DNA of 64,000 nucleotides from Phaeobacter inhibens DSM 16374 (GTDB lineage Bacteria > Pseudomonadota > Alphaproteobacteria > Rhodobacterales > Rhodobacteraceae): the NCBI RefSeq assembly GCF_000473105.1, contig NZ_KI421498.1, forward strand, positions 1,426,001 to 1,490,000. The letters are read 5' to 3'. How positions within the stretch are numbered: position 1 is the first letter of the stretch; each line of letters starts with the position of its first letter. Shown here piece by piece: positions 27,791 to 36,315 of this stretch. The notes below the pieces were generated by a model that was given only the letters and a program-made list of their open reading frames with translations, made no database searches and had not been told where the DNA came from. The position numbers were made by a program, and so were the translations under genes.

Positions 27791-28984
27791 TCAGTCGTTT
27801 TTGTAGCGATCGTCAGCTTTGGCCTTCTTGGCGAAGTCCGTTTCCTCACCCGCCGCGAGCTGCCGGGATTGTTCGATCCAGCCATCGCGGACGATGCGTC
27901 CCTTGAACTTCAACCGGCTGTCGACCCAAGCGACCTGCTCATCGGTCCAGGCTGCGATCTGGTCGAAGTGGAAGAAGCCCAGATCATTCAGGGTCTGCTC
28001 CAGCTTGGGACCGACACCTTTCAGCATCTTCAGATCATCTGCACCGCCATCGCGTGCTGAGGTCAGGGTTTCCGGTTTCTCTTCAACCGAAACCCCGGCT
28101 TCTGCGGCGGCGCCCTCAGGAGAGGCTGGTTCGCCAACGCCCGCTTTTTTCGGTGCGGCTTTCTTTGGGGCATCGCTCTTTGCCTTGGCAACCTCGGCCT
28201 GTTTCACCGCCGGAAGCGGTGTCTTCGGCGCGGGCGGCGGGGTATCGGCACTGTCGCGACCGGCAACCTTGCCGTCCTTGCCAATCCAGGGCGTCAGGAT
28301 CGGAACCTCAGTCCCGTCGATACGCTTAACTGTATCGCCAATATCCGCCGCCAGCTGGACCGACGCGTTATACTGCGTCTTGCCGCTTTCATATTCGGTC
28401 AGCGAGGTCAGACCCGACTTCGGTTCAGCCGCGTAGCGCCCGTTCTGCGGACCCGGCAGCGGGACCTGACCTGCAGCCAGATCATCCAGCAGCTTGGCAA
28501 AGCCTTCAGCGGTCAGGTCTTCGTAGTAGTCCTTGCCGATCTGGGCCATGGGCGCATTGGTGCAGGCGCCAAGGCATTCGACCTCTTCCCAGGTAAACTT
28601 ACCATCCGCCGACAGGGTGAAGGGTTTATTGGCAATCTTATCCTGACAGACAGCAATCAGATCCTCTGCGCCGCAGATCATGCAGGACGTCGTGCCGCAG
28701 ATCTGAACATGTGCAACCGAACCAGTAGGTTGCAGCTGGAACATGAAGTAAAAGGAGGCAACCTCAAGTGCGCGAATATAGGCCATGCCCAGCATGTCCG
28801 CGACATATTCGATCGCAGGTTTGGTCAACCAGCCTTCCTGCTCCTGTGCGCGCCACAGCAGCGGAATGATCGCGCTGGCCTGACGGCCATCAGGGAATTT
28901 GGTGATCTGCGCCTCGGCCCATGTCTGATTGTCAGACGTGAAGGCAAAGCTATCGGGTTGTTCGGAATGCAGACGACGAAGCAT
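27791..28984 (-). CDS. nuoE: NADH-quinone oxidoreductase subunit E with C-terminal helix-hairpin-helix extension
   Basis: 397 aa, about twice the size of ordinary NuoE. Residues ~1-190 are the canonical 24-kDa thioredoxin-like 2Fe-2S domain, with cluster ligands in [10 protein letters not shown] and [12 protein letters not shown] Pro/Ala/Lys-rich linker follows ([20 protein letters not shown] and beyond). The last ~80 residues form a helix-hairpin-helix module beginning [20 protein letters not shown] and containing the [13 protein letters not shown] block, as found in other alphaproteobacterial NuoE and in extended L21 proteins. It overlaps the nuoD stop by 1 nt (TAATG). Confidence 0.95.
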   Translation of the reverse strand: MLRRLHSEQPDSFAFTSDNQTWAEAQITKFPDGRQASAIIPLLWRAQEQEGWLTKPAIEYVADMLGMAYIRALEVASFYFMFQLQPTGSVAHVQICGTTSCMICGAEDLIAVCQDKIANKPFTLSADGKFTWEEVECLGACTNAPMAQIGKDYYEDLTAEGFAKLLDDLAAGQVPLPGPQNGRYAAEPKSGLTSLTEYESGKTQYNASVQLAADIGDTVKRIDGTEVPILTPWIGKDGKVAGRDSADTPPPAPKTPLPAVKQAEVAKAKSDAPKKAAPKKAGVGEPASPEGAAAEAGVSVEEKPETLTSARDGGADDLKMLKGVGPKLEQTLNDLGFFHFDQIAAWTDEQVAWVDSRLKFKGRIVRDGWIEQSRQLAAGEETDFAKKAKADDRYKND

Positions 28985-30195
28985 TAGCGGTCAATCTCTC
29001 CAAATACGACGTCCATGGTGCCAATGATGGCAGCGACGTCCGCAAGTTGGTGGCCCTTGGCCACATAATCCATGGCCTGCAAATGCAGGAAACCCGGCGC
29101 GCGCAGCTTGGCGCGATAGGGTTTGTTGGTGCCATCTGCAACCAGATAGACTCCGAACTCCCCCTTGGGTGCCTCAACAGCGGCGTAAACTTCGCCAGCG
29201 GGGACGTGGAACCCTTCGGTATAGAGCTTGAAGTGGTGGATCAGGCTCTCCATTGAGGTTTTCATGTCGCGACGGTTGGGCGGGGTCAGTTTGCCACGGG
29301 CCAGAATATCGCCGGGCGTTTCGCGCAGCTTGCCGATACACTGACGAATGATCGACAGCGACTGGCGCATCTCTTCCATACGGACGAGGTAGCGGTCGTA
29401 GCAGTCGCCGTTCTTGCCGACCGGGATCTGGAAATCGAACTCATCATAGCATTCATAGGGCTGCGAACGACGCAGATCCCATGCCAGACCAGAGCCACGC
29501 ACCATCACGCCAGAGAAGCCGTAGTTGAGGATATCTTCCTCAGTCACGACACCGATATCTGCGTTACGCTGCTTGAAAATCCGGTTTTCGGTCAGCAGCC
29601 CGTCAATGTCATCCATCACGGCAGGAAAGGTGTGCGTCCACGCCTCAATATCGTCGATCAGCGCATCAGGCAGGTCCTGATGAACACCACCGGGGCGAAA
29701 ATAGGCCGCGTGCAAGCGCGCACCACAGGCACGCTCGTAAAAGATCATCAGCTTTTCGCGCTCTTCAAAGCCCCACAGCGGCGGGGTCAGCGCGCCAACA
29801 TCCATCGCCTGCGTGGTTACGTTGAGCAGGTGGTTCAGAATCCGGCCTATTTCGGAATAGAGCACCCGGATCAGCGACGCACGACGCGGTACTTCCACGC
29901 CGGTCAGCTTTTCGATGGCCAGACACCAAGCATGTTCCTGGTTCATCGGTGCCACATAATCGAGGCGGTCGAAATACGGCAGGTTCTGCAGATACGTCCG
30001 GCTCTCCATCAGCTTTTCGGTGCCGCGGTGCAACAGGCCGATGTGCGGATCGCAACGCTCAACGATTTCGCCATCCAGCTCCAGCACCAGACGCAGAACG
30101 CCGTGCGCCGCAGGGTGTTGCGGGCCGAAGTTGATGTTGAAGTTACGGATCTTCTGTTCGCCGGTCAGGGCGTCATCCATTTTGGAGCCGTCCAT
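28984..30195 (-). CDS. nuoD: NADH-quinone oxidoreductase subunit D
   Basis: 403 aa, the 49-kDa subunit related to hydrogenase large subunits; it lines the quinone cavity with NuoB. Diagnostic stretches are [20 protein letters not shown] (quinone-site His and the loop around it), [20 protein letters not shown] and [15 protein letters not shown], and the C-terminus [18 protein letters not shown]. Not fused to NuoC here. The start overlaps the stop of the small 51-aa ORF by 1 nt. Confidence 0.98.
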   Translation of the reverse strand: MDGSKMDDALTGEQKIRNFNINFGPQHPAAHGVLRLVLELDGEIVERCDPHIGLLHRGTEKLMESRTYLQNLPYFDRLDYVAPMNQEHAWCLAIEKLTGVEVPRRASLIRVLYSEIGRILNHLLNVTTQAMDVGALTPPLWGFEEREKLMIFYERACGARLHAAYFRPGGVHQDLPDALIDDIEAWTHTFPAVMDDIDGLLTENRIFKQRNADIGVVTEEDILNYGFSGVMVRGSGLAWDLRRSQPYECYDEFDFQIPVGKNGDCYDRYLVRMEEMRQSLSIIRQCIGKLRETPGDILARGKLTPPNRRDMKTSMESLIHHFKLYTEGFHVPAGEVYAAVEAPKGEFGVYLVADGTNKPYRAKLRAPGFLHLQAMDYVAKGHQLADVAAIIGTMDVVFGEIDR

Positions 30196-30350
30196 TATGC
30201 GTGACCTCCAGACATAGCGAATTCGCCTTCTCTGTTAATGACCAATTTGGTCACCAGAAGATTTTTTTTTAAATGGGTATTCACTGAACCCAACATTGCA
30301 GCGCAACCCAAGAGCAGCGCGCCGACCTCGGAAAAAGCGTCGTACCACAT
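30195..30350 (-). CDS. Small ORF between nuoC and nuoD, function unknown
   Basis: 51 aa (starts [20 protein letters not shown], ends [10 protein letters not shown]). One short hydrophobic segment ([11 protein letters not shown]) precedes a basic and polar tail. It has a TAATG overlap with the nuoC stop and a 1-nt overlap with the nuoD start, so it is placed like a translated operon member. It contains a run of nine A on the coding strand (30262-30270 on the plus strand as T), prone to slippage or sequencing error. I do not recognise a family; it could be a degraded or spurious ORF. Confidence 0.4.
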   Translation of the reverse strand: MWYDAFSEVGALLLGCAAMLGSVNTHLKKNLLVTKLVINREGEFAMSGGHA

Positions 30351-30955
30351 TACTTCGCCCCCTCTTTCTCGTCTCCGGGCAGGATGTATTCGGCACCTTC
30401 CCACGGGCTCATAAAGTCAAACTGGCGATATTCCTGCACCAGATTAACCGGTTCGTAGACAACGCGCTTTTGCGCCTCGTCGTAGCGAACCTCTGTGTAA
30501 CCGGTGGTTGGGAAGTCCTTGCGCAGCGGATAGCCACGGAAACCATAGTCGGTCAGGATGCGGCGCAGATCCGGGTGGCCGGTGAACAGGATGCCGAACA
30601 TGTCGAACACCTCCCGCTCAAACCAGTTGGCCGAGGGATGGATGCCGACGATCGACGGCAGCATCTCATCCTCGCGGATCGATACGCGCAGGCGGATCCG
30701 CTGGTTCTGATACATCGACAGGAAATGATAGACCACGTCGAACCGCTTAGGGCGATCCGGGTAGTCGACAGCTGTGATATCAACCAGAGACGAGAACTTG
30801 CAGGTCGCGTCCGCTTTCAAAAACTCAACAAATCCTGCGAGGTTCGATGGGGCCACATCCACGTTCAGCTCATCAAAGGTGACATCCCAGCCGATAACGC
30901 AATCCGGGCGCTTGGCTGCGATCTGAGTGCCGAGTTCGTTCAGGGCTTCAGTCAT
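30350..30955 (-). CDS. nuoC: NADH-quinone oxidoreductase subunit C
   Basis: 201 aa, the 30-kDa subunit of the peripheral arm. Family signature: ERVFDMFGI-like [20 protein letters not shown] followed by [18 protein letters not shown] and [18 protein letters not shown]. The ATG at 30955 follows GGAGAG; a GTG 8 codons earlier is the longer alternative. It is 24 bp after nuoB, and its stop overlaps the small 51-aa ORF by 1 nt. Confidence 0.97.
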   Translation of the reverse strand: MTEALNELGTQIAAKRPDCVIGWDVTFDELNVDVAPSNLAGFVEFLKADATCKFSSLVDITAVDYPDRPKRFDVVYHFLSMYQNQRIRLRVSIREDEMLPSIVGIHPSANWFEREVFDMFGILFTGHPDLRRILTDYGFRGYPLRKDFPTTGYTEVRYDEAQKRVVYEPVNLVQEYRQFDFMSPWEGAEYILPGDEKEGAK

Positions 30956-30979
30956 TTTTGTCTCTCCAACCAAAGCCAC

Positions 30980-31513
30980 TTAGCGCACAAGTGTGCCGGT
31001 GCGGCGGATTTTGCGCTGCAATTGCATCAGACCATAAAGCAGCGCCTCTGCCGTGGGCGGGCAGCCGGGCACATAGACATCCACGGGCACAACCCGGTCA
31101 CAGCCACGCACTACAGAATAGCTGTAGTGATAATAGCCGCCACCATTGGCGCAGGATCCCATCGAGATCACATAGCGCGGCTCAGGCATCTGGTCATAGA
31201 CCTTGCGCAGGGCGGGGGCCATCTTATTGGTCAGCGTACCAGCCACAATCATCACATCCGACTGGCGCGGAGAGGCACGTGGCGCAATGCCGAAGCGCTC
31301 GGCATCATAGCGCGGCATCGAGGTGTGCATCATCTCAACCGCGCAGCAGGCAAGACCAAAGGTCATCCAGTGCAGCGAGCCGGTGCGCGCCCAGTTGATG
31401 ATATCCTCGGCAGAGGTCAGCAAAAATCCCTTGTCCTGCAGCTCTGCGTTCAGGGCCTGGGTGACGACTTCCTTGTCGACGCCAGCCGTGTTGGCTCCGG
31501 TCATCACTCCCAT
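30980..31513 (-). CDS. nuoB: NADH-quinone oxidoreductase subunit B
   Basis: 177 aa, carries the terminal cluster N2. Ligands are in [11 protein letters not shown] (tandem Cys), [15 protein letters not shown] and [17 protein letters not shown] chose the ATG at 31513 ([11 protein letters not shown]), which overlaps nuoA by 10 nt and has AAAGGGG upstream; the ATG at 31504, in an ATGA overlap, is nearly as good and would shorten it by three residues. Confidence 0.97.
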   Translation of the reverse strand: MGVMTGANTAGVDKEVVTQALNAELQDKGFLLTSAEDIINWARTGSLHWMTFGLACCAVEMMHTSMPRYDAERFGIAPRASPRQSDVMIVAGTLTNKMAPALRKVYDQMPEPRYVISMGSCANGGGYYHYSYSVVRGCDRVVPVDVYVPGCPPTAEALLYGLMQLQRKIRRTGTLVR

Positions 31514-31869
31514 TCCAGGGCCCCTTTCTTCCACTCATAGGCAAAACCAATGGTCAGCACAGCGAGGAACACCATCATCGACCAGAAGCCCGCATCGCTC
31601 ATGTCCTTGAAGCCGACGGCCCAGGGAAACAGGAATGCAATTTCCAGATCAAAAATGATGAACAGAATCGACACCAGGTAAAACCGGACATCAAACTTCA
31701 TCCGTGCGTCGTCGAATGCGTTGAACCCGCATTCGTAAGCGCTGACCTTTTCAGGGTCCGGATTGCGGACGGCCAGCACAACTGCCGCCAAAATAAGAAC
31801 AATTCCAAGCCCGACCGCTACGGCCAGAAACACCAGAATCGGGAGGTATTCCCGCAACATCTCTTCCAC
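31504..31869 (-). CDS. nuoA: NADH-quinone oxidoreductase subunit A
   Basis: 121 aa, three transmembrane helices. The loop [20 protein letters not shown] holds the conserved Cys and Asp/Glu, and [13 protein letters not shown] is the second family block. It is the first nuo gene. The start is GTG at 31869: AAAGGAG sits 6 bp before it, while the ATG three codons later is 15 bp from it. Confidence 0.97.
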   Translation of the reverse strand: MEEMLREYLPILVFLAVAVGLGIVLILAAVVLAVRNPDPEKVSAYECGFNAFDDARMKFDVRFYLVSILFIIFDLEIAFLFPWAVGFKDMSDAGFWSMMVFLAVLTIGFAYEWKKGALEWE

Positions 31870-31934
31870 GAGTGGCTCCTTTCCGTGCGCGCGGATTTCT
31901 GCGCGCCGTCAATTGGCGTGTTGACTTGGGGCTG

Positions 31935-31963
31935 TGTCTACTCCCCTGCCCCCTCACCGTCAA
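31935..31963 (-). promoter_or_regulatory. Candidate promoter of the nuo operon
   Basis: On the minus strand TTGACG (31963-31958) and TAGACA (31940-31935) are spaced 17 bp apart, ~65 bp before the nuoA start codon. The -35 is close to consensus and the -10 is moderate. Not tested; other promoters in the 238-bp gap are possible. Confidence 0.45.
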
Positions 31964-32049
31964 CCAACGCATCGTTAATGGATAAACCTTCTGTAACCGA
32001 CGCGGCAGATCAACATCACGGCAGGTAAACCCTATTGTTTTCATAGGAT

Positions 32050-32077
32050 AAGGCGCGCCTCGCAAAAGGCACGCCTT
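32050..32077 (-). terminator. Stem-loop after the leucine-catabolism operon
   Basis: AAGGCG...CGCCTT with an inner GCCT/AGGC helix and one mismatch forms a ~10-bp stem around a 6-nt loop, 30 bp after the enoyl-CoA hydratase stop. The 3' side on the minus strand reads ATCCTATG, with no T run, so it is a weak intrinsic terminator or an mRNA 3'-end stabiliser. Confidence 0.45.
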
Positions 32078-32107
32078 GGTGAATGGAATCCGACATTTTT
32101 GACGGAA

Positions 32108-32890
32108 TTATCGCTGCCAGCTGGGCTTTTCCTTGGCAAAAAACGCGGCGATCCCCTCAGGTGCCTCGCTGCCCTCCCAACGGTCCACCAATGCAGCGAT
32201 GGTATGATCAATGACCGCATCATCAATTTTGGGTCCCAAATCGCGCACCAATGCCTTAGCAGCGCCCACCGCTTCGGGTGCACAGCTGAGATATGGGATC
32301 ACTTCCGCCTCGATCGCGGCGTCCAAATCAGCTGCAGGAACCACCCGAGCGAGAATCCCCAGGTCCACGGCTTCCGCCGCGCCAAACAGTCGCGCCGACA
32401 TAAAGACACGCCGCGCCCGCGCTTCGCCCATGCGGGCCACCACATAAGGGCCGATGGTGGCGGGGATCAGGCCAAGTCGGGTCTCAGTGAGGCCCATCTT
32501 GATATGATCGGCGCCGATGGCAACGTCACAAACCGAGGCCATACCGACGCCGCCGCCAAAGGCATTGCCCTGGATCGCGCCAATGACCGGCTGCGGCAAG
32601 GTGTTGATGGCCATCAGCATCTCCGCCAGCACCCGCGCCTCGCGCCCGCGCGTTTCGGCATCAGCCTCCATCTGGGCCTGCATCCAGCCCAGATCACCCC
32701 CGGCGCAAAAACTCTTGCCTGCCCCCGTGAGGACGACAACACGAACGGCGCGATCCTTTGCCAGCGCGGCGGCGGCGGCTTTCAACTCCTGCAACATCTC
32801 ACCGGACATCGCATTGTGTTTTTCCGGACGATTCAGCGTCAGCGTCGCGACGCCTCGGTCGTCAGTGGCCAGGGTTATGGTGTTATACAT
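32108..32890 (-). CDS. Enoyl-CoA hydratase, probably methylglutaconyl-CoA hydratase (LiuC-type)
   Basis: 260 aa crotonase. The oxyanion-hole stretch SFCAGGDLGWMQAQ and the active-site region QGNAFGGGVGMASVCDVAIG are intact. ETRLGLIPATIGPYVVARMG matches methylglutaconyl-CoA hydratases, and the surrounding genes supply the other steps of leucine degradation, so it most likely hydrates 3-methylglutaconyl-CoA to HMG-CoA; the generic crotonase assignment is firm, the substrate inferred from context. The ATG at 32890 is preferred over an in-frame TTG five codons earlier. It is the last gene of the operon, 11 bp after the P-loop gene. Confidence 0.88.
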   Translation of the reverse strand: MYNTITLATDDRGVATLTLNRPEKHNAMSGEMLQELKAAAAALAKDRAVRVVVLTGAGKSFCAGGDLGWMQAQMEADAETRGREARVLAEMLMAINTLPQPVIGAIQGNAFGGGVGMASVCDVAIGADHIKMGLTETRLGLIPATIGPYVVARMGEARARRVFMSARLFGAAEAVDLGILARVVPAADLDAAIEAEVIPYLSCAPEAVGAAKALVRDLGPKIDDAVIDHTIAALVDRWEGSEAPEGIAAFFAKEKPSWQR

Positions 32891-32901
32891 CCGTATGCCT
32901 T

Positions 32902-33411
32902 TCAAAGGACCTTGATCTGCCGCCAGATGATCTCAACGGCGTCATCAACTGTGGTTTCTGCGGTATCGATTGAGAGTGATGCCTGTGGGAACGGTTCAAA
33001 GCAGCGCTGTTCGACCGCATCCCAAGTCGGAAGGTTCTGGCCTGACACGTCGGGCTTTCGTGTTTCGACACGGCATCGATGCTGAACAGGATCGGAACAG
33101 GTCAAGGCAATGTCCAGATGCGCAACACCAACGTCCTGAGATACCTTGCGCCATTGCTCGCGCGTCAGGGCAATCGGATTAACGCAATCGGCGATCACCA
33201 GATACCCCTGACTGAGTGCCGCCTTGGCCATAACCTGAGCAGCCGCGTATCCGGCATCCGCAAGATCGACCGGCTCCATATGAGATTTTCTCATCGCTGT
33301 CTCGATCTCATCCAACCGAAGCCAGATAGCACCGGATTTTTTAGAGAGGCGCCGCGCAATCGTTGATTTTCCGACCCCTGGCAGGCCGGAAAAACAAATA
33401 AGTACAGCCAT
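32902..33411 (-). CDS. Small P-loop kinase-like AAA_33 ATPase inside the leucine operon
   Basis: 169 aa. Walker A is GLPGVGKST at the N-terminus, then LDEIETAMRK, ADCVNPIALTREQW (a Walker-B-like acid with DCVNP) and a late CSDPVQHRCRVETRK. The size and layout fit the AAA_33/gluconate-kinase or chloramphenicol-phosphotransferase-like P-loop kinases that phosphorylate small molecules; no substrate can be given. It sits between HMG-CoA lyase (1 nt away) and the hydratase (11 bp), with all three on one transcript. It is not part of known leucine degradation. Confidence 0.75.
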   Translation of the reverse strand: MAVLICFSGLPGVGKSTIARRLSKKSGAIWLRLDEIETAMRKSHMEPVDLADAGYAAAQVMAKAALSQGYLVIADCVNPIALTREQWRKVSQDVGVAHLDIALTCSDPVQHRCRVETRKPDVSGQNLPTWDAVEQRCFEPFPQASLSIDTAETTVDDAVEIIWRQIKVL

Positions 33412-33412
33412 A

Positions 33413-34264
33413 CTATCCCCGCATCGCGCGCGCCATAGCTGCGGCGTCGGTCAGCACATCGCCCTTCAGCCCGGTCTCATAGCCCAGCCGCGTCAGATGC
33501 TCATGCACAGCTTCGGTCGCAACATTGCCGGCAGCACCCGGGGCATAGGGGCAGCCCCCCAGCCCGCCAACAGCAGCGTCAAAGACCCGGACACCCAGCG
33601 ACAAAGACGCATCGATATTGTCAATCGCCCGCCCGGCTGTGTCGTGATAATGGCCCGCCAGACGGGTGACCGGCACGCGTTCCCGCACCGCCAGCAACAT
33701 ACGCGCAATGGAATCTGGTGTCGCCTGACCGATGGTATCGCCCAGCGAGATCTCATAGCAGCCCATGGAGAACAATCGATCCGCCAGTGCCGCAACCGCG
33801 TCCGGATCGGTCGGCCCGTCAAAGGGGCACTCAGTCACGCAGGAAATATAGCCCCGGACCGGCATATCAATATGGCGCGCAGCCTCAATGATTGGCGTAA
33901 AACGCTCAATGGATTCGGCCACGCTCGCGTTGATATTCGCCTTGGAGAAGCCTTCTGAGGCTGAGGCAAAAATCGCGATCTCATCCGCCTTTGCGGTCAG
34001 GGCATCCTCATACCCGCGCATATTGGGCGTCAGCGCAGCGTAGCGCACATCAGAACTGCGACGGATCCCCGCGAGTACCTCTCCCGATCCCGCCATCTGC
34101 GGCACCCATCTAGGAGAGACAAAGCTCGCCACCTCAATCCGACGAAAACCGGCATCGGTCAGCCGGTCAATAAGGGCGATCTTTTCTGCGACGGGAATGT
34201 CGCGCTTTTCATTCTGCAGCCCGTCGCGCGGACCTACTTCGAAAATTTCAACGCTTTCGCTCAT
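33413..34264 (-). CDS. mvaB: Hydroxymethylglutaryl-CoA lyase
   Basis: 283 aa TIM-barrel enzyme that splits HMG-CoA to acetoacetate and acetyl-CoA, the last step of leucine degradation. Seen are VGPRDGLQNEKRDI at the N-terminus, SFVSPRWVPQMAGSGEV, the His pair GHYHDTAGRAI (metal) and the lyase signature GGLGGCPYAPGAAGNVATE with the catalytic Cys. It follows mccA after a 104-bp gap and precedes the P-loop gene by 1 nt. Confidence 0.95.
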   Translation of the reverse strand: MSESVEIFEVGPRDGLQNEKRDIPVAEKIALIDRLTDAGFRRIEVASFVSPRWVPQMAGSGEVLAGIRRSSDVRYAALTPNMRGYEDALTAKADEIAIFASASEGFSKANINASVAESIERFTPIIEAARHIDMPVRGYISCVTECPFDGPTDPDAVAALADRLFSMGCYEISLGDTIGQATPDSIARMLLAVRERVPVTRLAGHYHDTAGRAIDNIDASLSLGVRVFDAAVGGLGGCPYAPGAAGNVATEAVHEHLTRLGYETGLKGDVLTDAAAMARAMRG

Positions 34265-34368
34265 GATGCACTTCTCCCCAAGGCAATCTCAGACATCGCT
34301 CAAACCACAGTCGTTGCTGCGGCGGCAGATGGGGCAGCACTCGTGGCACCGCCCGATCTGATCGCTGT

Positions 34369-36306
34369 TCAGCTGTCCGCCTCTTCCAGACGGACCAGCG
34401 CGGCGCCAGCCTCGACCTGATCACCGGCAGAGGCCAGAACCTCGGCCACCACGCCATCGCGGGCCGCCAGGAGAGAGTGTTCCATTTTCATCGCCTCAAG
34501 GATAGCCAGTCTGTCACCTTCTTTGACCTCGGCGCCGGCTTCGGCGAACACGGCCTTGACCAAACCGGGCATCGGCGCCTCGATCACGTTGGTATCGCCA
34601 CCGGCGGTCCCGGCCCGGTCCAGCGGATCAATACAGTCAAAGATGCTGCTGATCCGGGCAAACACCGTCAGCCTGCCATCCGCCTCAGCCACATTCGGCA
34701 AGGGATGCCCGTCATGCCGCCAGCACGTCCCGTCAAATGTCACCTCGTGACTGCTGTCGTCCAGCTGCCAGCGCTGCGCTTGCGGGCCCAGCACCTCAAC
34801 GGTGATCTCAAGGCTCTCTTCGCCGTGGGTGAGCTGTACGGCCCGGTGCAGCGGCGCCCAGAGGGTAAAACCGCTGTCTCCACCAGACTTATGCAAACAC
34901 AGCGCTCTCTGCGCGGCTGCAATCCAATGCGCCACAGGCATGTCGCCAACCGCCGTCAGCGCCTCAAGATCACGCGCGATCAGGCCAGTATCGACCTCGC
35001 CTCGACCAAACCCCTGATGGGAGGCCAGCGCACCCAGAAAGGCGAGGTTGGTGACTGTGCCTGCAACCTCTGTCCGTTCCAGCGCCCGGCGCAACTTCGA
35101 GAGAGCCACCGAACGGGTGGCGCCATGTACGATCACCTTGGAGATCATCGGGTCGTACCACGGGCTGATTGTATCGCCTGCGCGCACACCGCTGTCGGCG
35201 CGGCACTCAGCCGGGAAGGACAGATGCGTCAGCGTGCCGGTTGCAGGCAGGAAGCCCTTGGGCACATCCTCAGCATACAGCCGCGCCTCAAACGCATGGC
35301 CGGTGATGGTGAGGTCGTCCTGCTGGGCAGGCAGGCTCTCACCCGAGGCCACCCGCAGCTGCCATTCCACCAGATCAACGCCGGTGATCAGCTCAGTCAC
35401 CGGGTGCTCCACTTGCAGGCGGGTGTTCATTTCCATGAACCAGAAGCCGTCGGTACGCAGCCCGTCAGATCCATCGACGATGAATTCCACCGTGCCGGCC
35501 CCCTTGTAGCCGATGGCTTCGGCGGCGCGCACGCCGGCCTCACCCATCGCCTCGCGCATCTCCGCAGTCATGCCAGGCGCGGGCGCTTCTTCAATCACCT
35601 TCTGATGGCGGCGCTGCAGGGAACAGTCACGCTCGAACAGATGCACCGCGTGGGTCCCGTCGCCGAAAACCTGCACCTCGATGTGCCGCGGCTGCTGGAT
35701 GTATTTCTCAATCAGAACGTCCGGGTTGCCAAAGGCGGTGGTCGCCTCGCCCTGCGCGCTTTTCAGGGCATCCGAAAATTCGGCAGGTGCCTCTACCAGG
35801 CGCATCCCTTTGCCGCCACCGCCGGCAACCGCCTTGATCAGCACCGGATAACCGATCTTCTCCGCCTCGCCAGCCAAGAACTCCGCATCCTGATTGGCAC
35901 CGTGATAACCCGGCACAACCGGCACGCCGGCCTTCTCCATCAACGCCTTGGCTGCATCCTTGAGACCCATCTTGCGGATCGCATCCGCAGAAGGCCCGAT
36001 AAAGCTGAGGCCTGCGGCCTCGACCGCGTCCACAAAGCCCGGGTTTTCCGAAAGGAAGCCATAGCCGGGGTGAATCGCCTGTGCGCCACTTTCCTGCGCG
36101 ACACGGATGATCACATCCCCCTTCAGATAGCTGTCCGCCGGGGCCGAACCGCCGATATGCACCGCCTCATCCGCCATCTGCACATGTTTCGCGGTAACGT
36201 CGGCGTCGGAATAAACGGCTACGGTCCGCACCCCCATGGCACGGGCGGTTTCCATCACGCGGCAGGCAATCTCTCCGCGGTTGGCAATCAGAATCTTGTC
36301 AAACAT
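34369..36306 (-). CDS. 3-methylcrotonyl-CoA carboxylase alpha subunit (biotin carboxylase + BCCP)
   Basis: 645 aa. The biotin carboxylase domain has KILIANRGEIACRV at the start, GGGGKGMRL in the ATP-grasp loop, EKYIQQPRHIEVQV, and FMEMNTRLQVEHPVTELITG with catalytic residues. A BT-like linker follows, then a C-terminal biotin carrier domain with EAMKMEH; Lys is the site that BirA modifies. Paired with the beta subunit gene 9 bp upstream, and flanked by HMG-CoA lyase and an acyl-CoA ligase, it is assigned to leucine (isovaleryl-CoA) catabolism; a propionyl- or geranyl-CoA carboxylase is less likely in this context. Confidence 0.93.
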   Translation of the reverse strand: MFDKILIANRGEIACRVMETARAMGVRTVAVYSDADVTAKHVQMADEAVHIGGSAPADSYLKGDVIIRVAQESGAQAIHPGYGFLSENPGFVDAVEAAGLSFIGPSADAIRKMGLKDAAKALMEKAGVPVVPGYHGANQDAEFLAGEAEKIGYPVLIKAVAGGGGKGMRLVEAPAEFSDALKSAQGEATTAFGNPDVLIEKYIQQPRHIEVQVFGDGTHAVHLFERDCSLQRRHQKVIEEAPAPGMTAEMREAMGEAGVRAAEAIGYKGAGTVEFIVDGSDGLRTDGFWFMEMNTRLQVEHPVTELITGVDLVEWQLRVASGESLPAQQDDLTITGHAFEARLYAEDVPKGFLPATGTLTHLSFPAECRADSGVRAGDTISPWYDPMISKVIVHGATRSVALSKLRRALERTEVAGTVTNLAFLGALASHQGFGRGEVDTGLIARDLEALTAVGDMPVAHWIAAAQRALCLHKSGGDSGFTLWAPLHRAVQLTHGEESLEITVEVLGPQAQRWQLDDSSHEVTFDGTCWRHDGHPLPNVAEADGRLTVFARISSIFDCIDPLDRAGTAGGDTNVIEAPMPGLVKAVFAEAGAEVKEGDRLAILEAMKMEHSLLAARDGVVAEVLASAGDQVEAGAALVRLEEADS

Positions 36307-36315
36307 GGGAGGTCC

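Noticed and set aside
34248-34457. A 69-codon minus-strand frame overlapping the mccA 3' end and the 104-bp gap before HMG-CoA lyase.
   Set aside because: Most of it reads mccA in another frame; the rest has no SD and no protein character, and the true reading is the gap.
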